Shown piece after piece: positions 14,501 to 25,300 of a stretch of DNA of 64,000 nt; position 1 is the stretch's first letter, and every line of letters starts with the position of its first letter. The stretch is taken from positions 253,459 to 317,458 of the forward strand of contig NW_019775520.1 of NCBI RefSeq assembly GCF_001039355.2. The letters are read 5' to 3'. A program made the position numbers and the translations under genes. The notes beneath the pieces are model-generated. The model was not told the DNA's origin. It was given only the letters and a program-made list of their open reading frames with translations, and did not search any database. The DNA comes from Lingula anatina. Taxonomy: Eukaryota; Brachiopoda; Lingulata; Lingulida; Lingulidae.

Positions 14501-17198
14501 TATTTATGTTCTTCTACACTGCACCCTCGTCTTGCAATATGAGGTTGAAAAATTCAAGATATCTCGTGTCTCATTTTGCTATCCTGTTTAAACATTAAAG
14601 GGAGCATGTAGATTCAGATATCACACCAGCTGGATTGATCCAACTCTGTTTGGATTCTTGCTCAAGTGCAGCCAATGTAATCAGCTTTATTGTCTGACAC
14701 TCCTCTTCAAGCAGCTAAGGAGTAATAAGGCCAAGTGCACACAGAGTTAATTGCCCCCTAGCTGCTCAAGGGGGCCTGTCAGTCAACTAAGCTTGCGCCC
14801 TAAGGAGAATCCCCACAAAATTGGATTGATCCACCTGAAATGATGTCAGAATCTGAATGATTCCATATTCAGACATGAGTTTTTTCTGTGGAATCATGGA
14901 ATTCCAGTGCTTTTTAATTAAATTCTATTTTGGGATTCGAGGTGGCCCTAGATCCCCAGCCTATAAGGTGTATTGTCACACAATAAATGTTCTGAGATTT
15001 TCTTACTTTAATCCAGGCTTAAGTCTGTATATTTAATTGTACTTAAAAGGTAGAATTTCATAACTGTGTGGATGATCACTTTGGATAGCTACCAGCAGCA
15101 ATATGTATGTGATTATGCAGTGTATATCCATTTCTAACAGGCAAATTTAAAACTGCTAGCTTTACGCATATAATTATCCAGTGTATAAACATTTTCAACA
15201 GGGAATTTTAAACTGCCAGGTTCATACAATATGTATACCTTTATTTCAGCTACTTCAAGTTGACTATGGTGCTAGTGACTGCTCTTTACATCACTTTTGG
15301 TGGAGCAGGTTACCTGGTGAGTCATCAGGGGGGGGTCTTGGATTGGCCCCCCGCTGTTTTTAGGCTTAAATTTGGGATTTGGCACTCACTGCAATCTCTA
15401 CACTGCCTCTTTCCAACGCCCCTCTCCCACACCTTAAGTTTTGGAAAATACAGACTTATGCTTTGGCCTTGGCCTGTCGACCTCTCCCTTGAAGCTGCGA
15501 GAAAATTGTTAGATTTGCCAAACTAACTCCATCATCTGTCACTCCCCATTTCCTTTAGGTCACTTATTAATAAAAGCAATTATAACAAGAAACAGATTGC
15601 TTTTGGAATACAAACATATATTAAATGACATATTTAAGTTACTTGATGCAGGTTATTTTGAATGCTACTGAAATCAGTCACGAGATAGATGAATTTTGTT
15701 TGCATGCTTGGTGCTAATGATTTAGAATAACCCATATAAGTTAATAATTTAAGTGGACATTGAGATAGTGGACTTGGTATTATGTCAATTGGACTTAATA
15801 ATTAATACATGAAACATTTCCATACAGACATTTGATAAGATACATTTATAATACTTGGATACATTTTCATTAATTAACAAATAAACTTATATTGGGTGTT
15901 ACTGAACTATACACATCTTATTACATTATATATTAATGATGAAATAAGGAAAGTTTAACATTTTTTTGTTTATTTCTAGTCATTTGGTCCAGAAACAAGT
16001 GACATAATAACAATGAATTTACCTAAAGGTAATAATCTTTATATGTGTTTATTAGCAGGGTGTCTTCAAATGTAAAAAAAGTAAGACATATGGTGTATTT
16101 AAGTCCCTGTTAAAGATTTAGATTTTTGGCCATTCTGAAGTACAAAGTAACTAGATTTTTTTTAATTGCTCTCTTAGTAACTGTGGTATAGTTTCCATGA
16201 ATTCCTGTTACTGTTACAGATAAAAACATAACCTTTTGTTTTAGGACAATCCTTGGACTTTGCCATAGTGGTCAAATCCTGCTTGTGTTTGGCCCTGTTT
16301 TTCACATATCCAGGTAAGTAAATTCATTGTGCTGACATAGCAGGTACATTAGTTTTTGAAGAAATATATATTTATATTAATTTGACAAGGTTAAGCCACT
16401 TCTGGGATAAACCATTTCTGGGATTGTATTCTTTGCTTACCAAATGCATACCATGTTTGGAATCACAAAGCTAATCTTTCTGTACAATTTGCCCTTTCCT
16501 TTTATTTTTGATTGCAGGTGTTTTGCATCTTGATTCTTGCTACAATTTGTGTGGTGGATAAATTGCATGCCCTTTTCCTTTTCTGTAAATTGAGGATAAG
16601 AATCAAAATGTTATGATTTAATTGTGAACATTTTTATGGTAAATTGAAATGATGGAGATTTTCCCTTTGCTGTCTGAATTGCAGTGCTGCTCTTAGTTTG
16701 AACCTCTTTTTGTGTCATTTGAGTATCAGAATGGTTGTAAATTTTCTTGCTTTCTTTTCCTACACAAATCATCTCTTTATGTTATCTTAAAGCATACTCT
16801 TTCTACCCAGTTCTTTAGCTGTGAATTCTCACCATGGGTTAGTTTAGTTGTATAGAAATGCCATGAATGTAAAGTTGCGTAGTGTAAGTAGACGGGAAGT
16901 CTTGTTGTTGCAAAAATATGCATTTGGTGTTACAAAGTTATCTTAGCATTCCAGTTAGGTGTTGCTGCATGTTTATGTTGACGTTGCTGCATGTTAATGA
17001 TGTTTTAAATTATATTGATGTTGTGATAACAAATTATTGACTAACAGTTTATATTTTGCAAGTTAATTCATTCTTACAAGTTATGTGGCTTAGAATGAAT
17101 ATTTAAAATTTGGATACATTTCTTCTAATGACATGCTCAGTGTGTGATCAAAGTTCTCTCTCTAACCTTTAATCTACATCATTGTGCAGTTGATTAGA

Positions 17199-17238
<40 letters not shown>

Positions 17239-17256
17239 ACACACATGCGTGCGTGT

Positions 17257-17292
<36 letters not shown>

Positions 17293-18619
17293 AACAATGA
17301 GATGATGAAGTTTCTTTGTTGTGTATCATATTTCCAGTCATGATGTTCCCTGTGATGAACATACTGGAAAAGAGATTTTTACCAAAGGCAAAGGAGAAGT
17401 TATGGCAGGGAGTAAGTCTGCACTAATATCAAGATTTGTCATTTTATTTGTCTGTATTGTATTGTCTGGAATTTGATGAAGGAATTCAAATTAAGATAGA
17501 ATACTTTTAAATTGTCTTTTGCCATAAAAGAAATGAGTCAATAGATCTTATAAATTCATTTGCGCAAGTCATAACAATTACATAATGTAATAACATTTTT
17601 CAAGCTTTTTATGGTGTCCAAAATCAATCCATTTTGCCTTCTCAATCGTACCAAAATGAATCTTATAATATGCATTTTTTTTTCAGAATTTATTAAGGTT
17701 ATTTGTTGTCACATTGACTGGCCTGATAGTCCTTGCTATACCCAATTTTGCCAACCTCATGGCTCTGGTGGGGGCATCTTGCTGTACACTTTTGGCTTTT
17801 ATATTACCAGGATTGTTTCATTTACAGATTTTTAAGGGGTAAATATAAATGGATTCCAAAATGTTTCTTAGTAGTATTCGTAAAGATAGTGTTTGCATTA
17901 CACTTGAGTGCTGGTATTAAAGTCACCAAAATGCTTGTGTGAGAATAAATGTTTGTTCTCATTTGCATTACAAGATATTACCAATTAATTTTTTAGATTT
18001 TTGAAGAATTCTTTTTATTTGTGCTCTTTGATATAAAATGGATTTAATTGAGGTAATACCTGTCAACTTATTTAAAATGTCTTTTTACAACTTGTCTTTG
18101 TTATTTTCAGGTCTATTACCAGATGGCAAAAATTTGTTGACATATTTTTAATAGTGCTTGGAATAGTAGGGTAAGTTCACATATCTACAGCATTTTGGTG
18201 TATTACTTGAATGTGTTCATTTCACATCATGGTGCTAGTTTTTTTTTTTTCATCAGGATGATGGGTAATGGAACAATGTTTATAAGCATTTTAACTTTAA
18301 AATTTCTAAAATTCAGACATAATAAGTTATACTCATTACTGAATAGTTTCCACTGTGGGTTTTATTGTTGATATTATATGTGATTGTGAGAAAGTTATTT
18401 TTTGTTTTTATTTATTTATTTAGGACAATTGTTGGCACCTGGGATGCCCTAAAACGTCTTCATGCTACCCACACTGGTAGACACTATACTACTTCTCAAC
18501 ACGGTCCACCAAATGCCACACAAGAACTCAACAGAGTTATACATATGGTTACCACTCTAGCTGAAAATATATTGACCACAAAAACAACACTACCAACTCC
18601 TAAAGTGACTCCTCCTTGA
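5548..18619 (+). CDS. AVT3-type amino-acid transporter (AAAP superfamily)
   Basis: Sixteen exons: 5548-5664, 6126-6175, 8217-8427, 8868-8901, 9667-9732, 10190-10256, 11348-11425, 13565-13634, 14396-14460, 15250-15316, 15980-16028, 16245-16313, 17338-17411, 17687-17838, 18111-18170, 18424-18619. All phases agree; total 1425 nt, 474 aa. The family moves neutral amino acids across plasma or vacuolar/lysosomal membranes in symport with, or driven by, protons. TM1 carries FISFIGAGVLGLPFAFKEAG, the AAAP hallmark; its wording is closer to plant/protist AVT3 than to classical SLC36. A hydrophilic loop of about 60 residues (exon 3, many Glu/Lys) separates TM2 from TM3. Later landmarks: YGDVGFYAMGKLGQW, AIYCYEGAGMILSLE, FGGAGYLSFG, CCTLLAFILPGLFHL and GTIVGTWDALKRL. 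Exon 4 is a 34-nt microexon. At the exon ending 14460 a donor 5 nt earlier would also keep frame. Not the same lineage as the SLC36 array downstream. Confidence 0.88.
9120..9174. repeat. Foldback element copy 1 (intronic)
   Basis: Begins TGTTAAAGTGTGA and ends TTCACACTGTAACA, so its ends are near-perfect inverted repeats of each other. A second copy lies at 9270-9328. Looks like a very short MITE or solo foldback; no target-site duplication could be fixed. Confidence 0.6.
9270..9328. repeat. Foldback element copy 2 (intronic)
   Basis: Same terminal inverted repeats and much the same interior as 9120-9174 with scattered substitutions and a small insertion, in direct orientation about 150 bp downstream in the same intron. 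Confidence 0.6.
11801..11950. mobile_element. MITE-like imperfect palindrome in transporter intron
   Basis: The left end (TGTTCAGACAAG, then AAGTTGCTCTGAAAATGG) matches the reverse complement of the right end (TGTTCAAGTTGGACTGGAAA) with substitutions, including the inner TGATATCAC / TGACATCAC pair. The interior has no coding potential. Consistent with an old non-autonomous DNA transposon; family not recognised. Confidence 0.45.
14612..14858. mobile_element. MITE-like element with long inverted ends
   Basis: The left end reads ATTCAGATATCACACCAGC then TGGATTGATCCAACT; the reverse complement of the right end reads ATTCAGATTCTGACATC then GGTGGATCAATCCAATT. About 45 bp at each end align with few gaps around a non-coding centre of about 150 bp. 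This structure fits a non-autonomous DNA element inserted in the intron after exon 9. Confidence 0.55.
17200..17289. repeat. Compound (GT)n-(GA)n microsatellite
   Basis: About 18 GT units (17200-17235) and about 15 GA units (17259-17289) lie about 50 bp upstream of the exon starting at 17338. Confidence 0.95.
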
Positions 18620-19116
18620 TAGATAGCTGCTGCCATCTATCTATTGGGCTATTACACAGCACCATCTGAAGAAGTGTAATGTGGTGCCATCTATTGAATT
18701 AAAGAGGAAGTATTTTATGATGGAGAATTAATCCCACCAATAAATTAGGTATTTATTAAGCATGATAAACCTACAGTATTTTGATGAATTAATTTCGCCT
18801 GAATTTGAAATTGTCATTCAGTTATTACGTATATTTGCAAATAAGAAAAACATCATGAAAAATACCTCTTCCTTCTCCATCGAAGTTTTTCATTGTGGTG
18901 TTAATATCATTATAAGGCACTAAGTACTTCTGCCATTTTAGCACTATAGCTGACAGCTCATTGCTATCAAGTGCAGTATAGCATGGCTTATTTATTTATG
19001 AGATAGGGAGTTGCAAAGGATTAAATAGATTTGAAGCCAAAAGAAGTTGAGGTGTTTTTGTTAGAAGTGAAGTAAAATACTGTGATATCCTAGACATCTT
19101 CATGGCCAAGAAATGT

Positions 19117-19148
<32 letters not shown>

Positions 19149-20507
19149 TTTTTGTCAGTACTTTACATTGTATATTATTTGTACATAGTGTTTCTAAATA
19201 TATTATCATGGCAATACGAATCGTGGAAAGGTCACAAAAAATATTTAAAATATTTATTTTAATATTAGTGAGATACTTATATCTGTTTTAAAATCACCTT
19301 ATAGAAATTTATTTATTTTAATAGTGTGGTTTGCTTAAAGTTGCCTTAAATTTGTAAATATAAGTAATGGTTATTTGCATACATATATATATGAATATGA
19401 CCGTAAATCGCAGGTGATAACAAAATTATAGTATCAGTATAGGTTTTTCTGTCAGAGCCCCCTGTAGATTTAAAAATAGGTTTTAAATATTATTTAAAGA
19501 GGTGGATGTATTTTAATGGGTAAAAGTGGACTTGGGTTATTAAATACTTAGGCTTTACAGGGAAAGTGGAAGAGAGAATTTATTCGCACAACTTGGGTCT
19601 TTGGGCCATTTTGTTACTTATTGAGGTTTTATCCATTTTGTTTTTAATATATATAATATATATGGCATTGTAGAAGGGTAAATAAAGGACTGTTAAAAAG
19701 AAGAAAGAATGTCTACACATCCATATTTGAGCATGCAAAATAAACGGTCTGAGACTGTTTATATAGTTTGACTTATTAAAAAAGATGAAGAATATTCAAT
19801 CTCATTGTAAATAAGCTTATTTTGGCTTAAGGTGAAGATATTTTGTATAAAAGAATGAGTATCTAGTCAGTAAAAAGTGGTAGATGAAATAATGCATTAA
19901 TTGGTTATCAAGTCATTAAAAGTTGAAATGATCGATATTGATTGATTGAATGATCATTCAGTTGAGTAGTTATCTTATGAAGTTAACCAACCCTTAATAG
20001 CAAAGTATTCATATTGACATCTCTGTGCCATTAACAAAGAAAACAACATATTATTATATATGCTGATGCCTTCTGAATGCTCCCACTCTGGGGGGGNCGT
20101 AGAAAAGCAATAAGGTAAAGTGTCTTTTCTGTAGGACCGTGTCTTATGGTAAAAGTGGCTTATTTCACTTTTGTCTACTTCCCGCGCATGTGACCAGTAG
20201 TGTGCCAATTTTTTAAAATATCTAAGTTAATCTTTGTTTCATTTTTGATACTGTGGTGCATTGGAACATATTGCATTTAACTTGACACTTATCTGATGCC
20301 AAATCTTTAGGCACTACTATCGGATAGATAACGAGTGATAAAAAAACACGTTGTAAAGGTACGTTCTACTTCCAGATTCTAAATTTTATTGACATTTTAT
20401 TTGTGGAAGATGAAAATTTTATTTTGTTCTCTGTATGTTCGCAGTAATTCCCCCACTTATGTACTATATACAGCTGTAATAAAATTTAAATGTGTACTTT
20501 TTTACAG
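18620..20507. other. AVT3-type transporter 3' UTR and intergenic spacer
   Basis: The transporter stop is at 18617-18619. Candidate poly(A) signals AATAAA are at 19681-19686 and 19739-19744, which would give a 3' UTR of about 1.1 kb; earlier signals cannot be excluded. It includes a (TTTA)n run near 19119-19150. A single N at 20097 follows a G run. The remainder up to about 20507 should hold the NUP98 promoter. No other gene was seen. Confidence 0.6.
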
Positions 20508-20604
20508 GTCATTTATTCCAGGACGTAGAAATAAAGACAAAGTGGAAGAAACTGACGTGAAAAATCTGCTAGTACAAAAAAAGTGAAATCTGTCACCATA
20601 AACC
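20508..20604 (+). other. NUP98: Probable NUP98 5' UTR exon portion
   Basis: A pyrimidine-rich tract ending in TTTTTTACAG at 20507 looks like a 3' splice site, and the sequence after it runs to the NUP98 ATG at 20605 with an in-frame TGA at 20584-20586. This suggests an intron in the 5' UTR. Inferred from splice-site appearance only. Confidence 0.4.
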
Positions 20605-22320
20605 ATGTTTGGTGCAAACAAACCATTTGGTTTTGGTGGTGGCACTGGAAGTGAGTAACTTTTTAATTTTCATGTATTTAAAGTAGAATAAATGTATTTG
20701 CTATGCCTCATTTACTTTTATAAGGCATATATTTATGTTTATTATTTTTTTTTTGATAAGAGTAAGCTGGTATACAGCAAATTTTCTGTCTTTACAGTGC
20801 CATGTATTTATTTCTATTTACTCAGAATCTGACAAATAATGTTTTGCTTTTTACTTGAATTTCCAGCATCATTTGGGGCCTCAACACCATTTGGGGGAGG
20901 TGAGTGATTGTTTACTACAACTAGAATAATGTAACATGTTGATATTAATTAAATGTAAAATATCATATTTTAAAATAAAATTTGAAACTTTATAATTCAG
21001 ATACAAAATAAATAAATAAAATTATTTTTCACGTTAACTTACATATAGTTTAGATATCAAAGTAATATGTACAAATATGTCACAAGTTTATGAACCCTGA
21101 TATTATGTTTTCCTATCAAATTGCGCTGTCTAAAGGTACTACTAGTACTTTTGGTGCAAAACCCACAGGTACTGCTACCACATTTGGGACACCAGCCTTT
21201 GGCAGTCAGACTCCAGCCTCAGGGGGGCTATTTGGGGGCAATGCCAACACACAGCAAACTGGGGGCCTGTTTGGAGGAACATCTTTCTCCTCTGCAGGAG
21301 GATCTGGTGGGTTTTGTAGGTATACTTTTTCCTGTTTGATCATGTAGGGATATCAGTGATGCATTTACAGATGGACCTGCTAGATTCAGGAAATTGGATT
21401 ACTTGTAACATCTGAAAGTATTTCTTTTTTTTTTTTAAAGAATTTTAATAAAAATTTTTTTAATAATAACTGATGTCGAATTTCTTTAAACAAAGATGAT
21501 TTGTAATATGACTTATATATTTAGTGTCTTCATAATGGTATTGATTGTGTAATGTATTAATGCAGTATATAGCTGTTGCAGATCATGACCTCAGTTCTAA
21601 AATTTTCTTTGAAGGGAGGAAAAAGTGAGTGAGTTACAACTGCATGTCTCTTATTTTGTTTTTCCAGCATTTGGCAGTCAGCCTACAACACAGACCACCA
21701 GTTTGTTTGCCAGTTCTAGCACTGGTGGAGGAGGGTTGTTTGCCACACCATCAACCAGCTCAGCCTTTGGAGCCAAGACACCGGGGTTTGGAGTGGGAAG
21801 TAAGTTGATCACCCTCTCACAATTTGTCCTGTCATCTTATAAAAGTTGTTGTTGTTGTTGCTGTCGTTCAGAAATGACAAGTTGGACTAAAGTTTTTGTT
21901 TTATTAAAGTAAAATCTGTTCTTTTTTTTGAAGGATATTTTTTCTCTCAGACTGGTTAATGTGATTGCAACCAAGTGTCAGTTTTTTTTTTTTTTTTTCA
22001 TTTTGTGGGTAGTAAATGTTTGTGAGCAAATGGAGTAAACTTCAAACAAATATGGGCTCTATCTATATCTAAAGTTTGGCTTGGTTTGTTGGCATATGTT
22101 TCAACCATTTGGTATCAAATACTAGATAAGTACTGCCATAACCACACACTTGTGATGAACACAGTATGCAAGGTCAAACTGTCCATTTTAGATACCAGTT
22201 TTGGTGGCACTTCCACAGGCACCAGTCTGTTTGGCAGCACCACCCACACCTCCACAGGCACCTTGCCATTTGGTACCACAGGCACCACTGGGGGCAGCAG
22301 TCTCTTTGGAGGAGGTGCAG
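20605..22320 (+). other. NUP98: Nup98 N-terminal FG-repeat region (exons 1-5)
   Basis: Residues 1 to about 170 are low-complexity Gly/Thr/Ser with FG dipeptides every 8-15 residues ([39 protein letters not shown]). Such segments are disordered and bind transport receptors in the pore channel. Every exon here ends in phase 1, so exons could be added or lost without breaking the frame. Confidence 0.9.
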
Positions 22321-25300
22321 GTAGGTTTTGATTAGGTTATAATGCGGGGGGAGGTGCAGGTAGGTTTTGATTAGGTGATAATGCAGGTAGGTTCTGATTA
22401 GGTTATAATATGGTGGAAGGTGCAGGTAGGTTCTTATTAGGTAATTATGAAGGAAGAGGTGGAGGTAGGTTCTGATTAGGTTATAATGCATGGGGAGGTG
22501 CAGGTAGGTTTTGATTGGTTATAATGCAGAGCTGGTGGGGGTGGAGGTAGGTTTTGATTAGGTTTTAATGCAGGGGGTGAAGGTAGGTTTTGATTAGGTT
22601 TTAATGCAGGGGGTGCAGGTAGGTTCTGATTAGGTTGCAATGCAGGGGGAGGTGCAGGTAGGTTTTGATTAGGTTATAATGCAGGGGGTGACGGTAGGTT
22701 TTGATTAGGTTATAATGCAGGGGGGGTGGAGGTAGGTTTTGATTAGGTTATAATGCAGGGGGAGGTGCAGGTAGGTTTTGATTAGGTTATAATGCGGGGG
22801 AAGATGCAGGTAGGTTTTAATTAGGTTATAATGCGGGGGAGGTGCAGTAAGGTTTTAATTANAGGTTATAATGTGAGGGGGAGGTGCAGGTAGGTTTTGA
22901 TTACGTTATAATGCGGGTGAGGTGCAGGTAGGTTGTAATTAGGTAGTGATGCAGGTTCAGATCAATTACTTGACATGAAGCTATGCAAGGGAATTGTGCC
23001 ACTGGTGATTACTCAGACCTACTTGCTATGATTGGTGTTATGTATATATTCTTTATGTTAATCTAAGACTACCTCTCCATGCCCCACTTGGTGATGGATA
23101 TCTATAAAAATAGATGAATTATTGATAAAAAAAACAAACTTTGCTGCACCCTTAAGGGTTAGTAGGATTTTCAATATGAATACATATAAACCACGCACTT
23201 GTACTGATGCAAGTGTAGGTTTTAACAGTGTCATCCAAAGTATAATTGGTGACTTGTGATACAGCACATATAATATGTTTCTATTTCAGCCACAGCGTTT
23301 GGCACTGCTCAAACTGGCACCACAGTGAAATTCAACCCACTGCCAGGCAGTGATAACATGTTGAAAAATGGCGTCTCACAGACTATCAACACAAAGCATC
23401 AGTGCATCACGGCCATGAAGGAGTATGAGAGTAAGAGTTTAGAGGTGAGGAGAAAGCTGCATTTAAGACAATCAACAATTTCTTGTCTATCAAGGCTTAA
23501 ATAGTTTTGGGTAATATATGTAAGCATTGTGTTTATTTATTGGGTTTCAGAATGGTTATAAACCATTCTGAAACCCAATAAATAAACATAATGCTACATC
23601 AATTATGTTTCAGACATAAGATTTCAAAGAAATCTCCCATATCAAATACTAATTAAGAAGCTGTTTCAAACAATTTGGCATCTGAACGTACAAAAGAAAA
23701 TAATAACTTGATTTTCTTTAATGCAGGAACTTCGCATGGAAGATTACGCAGCCAATCGTAAAGGTCCCCAGCAGGGGGCGACAGCTGGGACGGGTCTGTT
23801 TGGTAATACACAGACTGGACAGACATCGGCTTTTGGGTTTGGACAGCCTCAACAGCAACAACAACAGCAACAACAGACAACTGGAGGATTTGGAAGTGGT
23901 AAGTGTATGTATTTTTTTATTTGATTGTTTGACTTCTGGTGGTATATTTTCTTTTAATCAGTTGGCTTCAAGTATTTTTTTTTTTTCATTAGTGATTTTT
24001 GTTTTCAGCTCAAACTCAAAATCTTTTTCATTGGCAATTTGCAAATTTGTTACATTTTGATGTTAACCCAGAATATTTTTGTGATTAAAAACATGTTTGA
24101 GTTAGATTCAGATACAGATACAGTAATTTATCTAATTTTTATTTTCTGATTTCCTAGCATTTGGCAACACTTCTACCGGTTTATTTGGTCAACAGCAGAA
24201 CACAGGTGGCAGCAGCCTGTTTGGCCAGACCAAACCTACATTTGGAACTGCTACTACCACTGCAGCTAGTACAGGGTTTGGGACAGGATTTGGAACCACC
24301 AGTACAGGAGGTGGGACATCCCTGTTTGGACAGCAACAGAGCAAGGTAAGCTAAGTGTTCACAACTCCAGCCTATCTGGTGAATAAGGCCGCATTCACAT
24401 CAAGTCCGCCATATTTAGGTCATGGCTTTGTAGAGCCATGGCTCAACTCGATGTGAATGCGGCCTTAGATGTTTTGACTTAAAATGTATATTGTGGAACT
24501 TTATAATTGTAGAAATAGATAGGTTTTTGATCAGTATGGATTTTTTCTCTAATTGACCAGCTGGGAGGATATCTGATTCTCTTTTTAACTGAATGGTAAA
24601 AATATTTAGGGTAATATCAGAAAAATATGACTCACTTTGTAAACAATAACAGCTGTTATGTTTTTAAAAACATCTTTAAAGCACAACTGAAAACAACCAA
24701 GGGCAACTATCTATCCCCTGCAAACTTGTAGCATTGAGATTCTGACTCCAAATACTTTCTATAATCCACTATATTCACAGAAAGTTTTTTTTCTTCCAAC
24801 ATTTTAGCCACTGTTTGGCAACACAACCACCTCTCAGGCTGGTGGAATATTTGGCCAGACATCCACTGCTTCAACTGGTTTTGGCACTGGCGGGTTTGGC
24901 ACAAGTACAGGATTTAACAGCACACAGACGGGGGTAAGTGATTAGATATTTCTGCCTGGGTCCTGATAACATTAATTATTTGCAGTAAATATATGTCCAA
25001 ATGTATCCATATCAGTACCTGTAATTGTGAAAACAAACTAATTTTGCTTTCATATCATGATTAGATGCTAGTGTAATATTGTATTTTATGGGGGGGGGGG
25101 GGGAGGGGGCGGCTTTAATTACCTTAAAAAGATTCTCCCTTAGGCACTGAGGGTGGATGTTGAAATGCAGTTCAGTCAAAGTCTGTTAATGCATTAAGTT
25201 TCCTTAATATGCATCTGAATTATTGATTTAATTTAAATTTTAGGGTCTTTTTGGCCAGAAACCTCTAGGTTTTGGTACAACCAGCACAGCCACCACAAAC

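Noticed and set aside
20097-20097. The N after a G run as a meaningful breakpoint
   Set aside because: A single undetermined base beside a homopolymer; flanking sequence shows no duplication, so it looks like a base-calling problem.
22174-22491. 105-aa minus-strand open frame with repeated YLHL peptides
   Set aside because: It is the antisense reading of the NUP98 minisatellite; no start context, splice partner or known domain.
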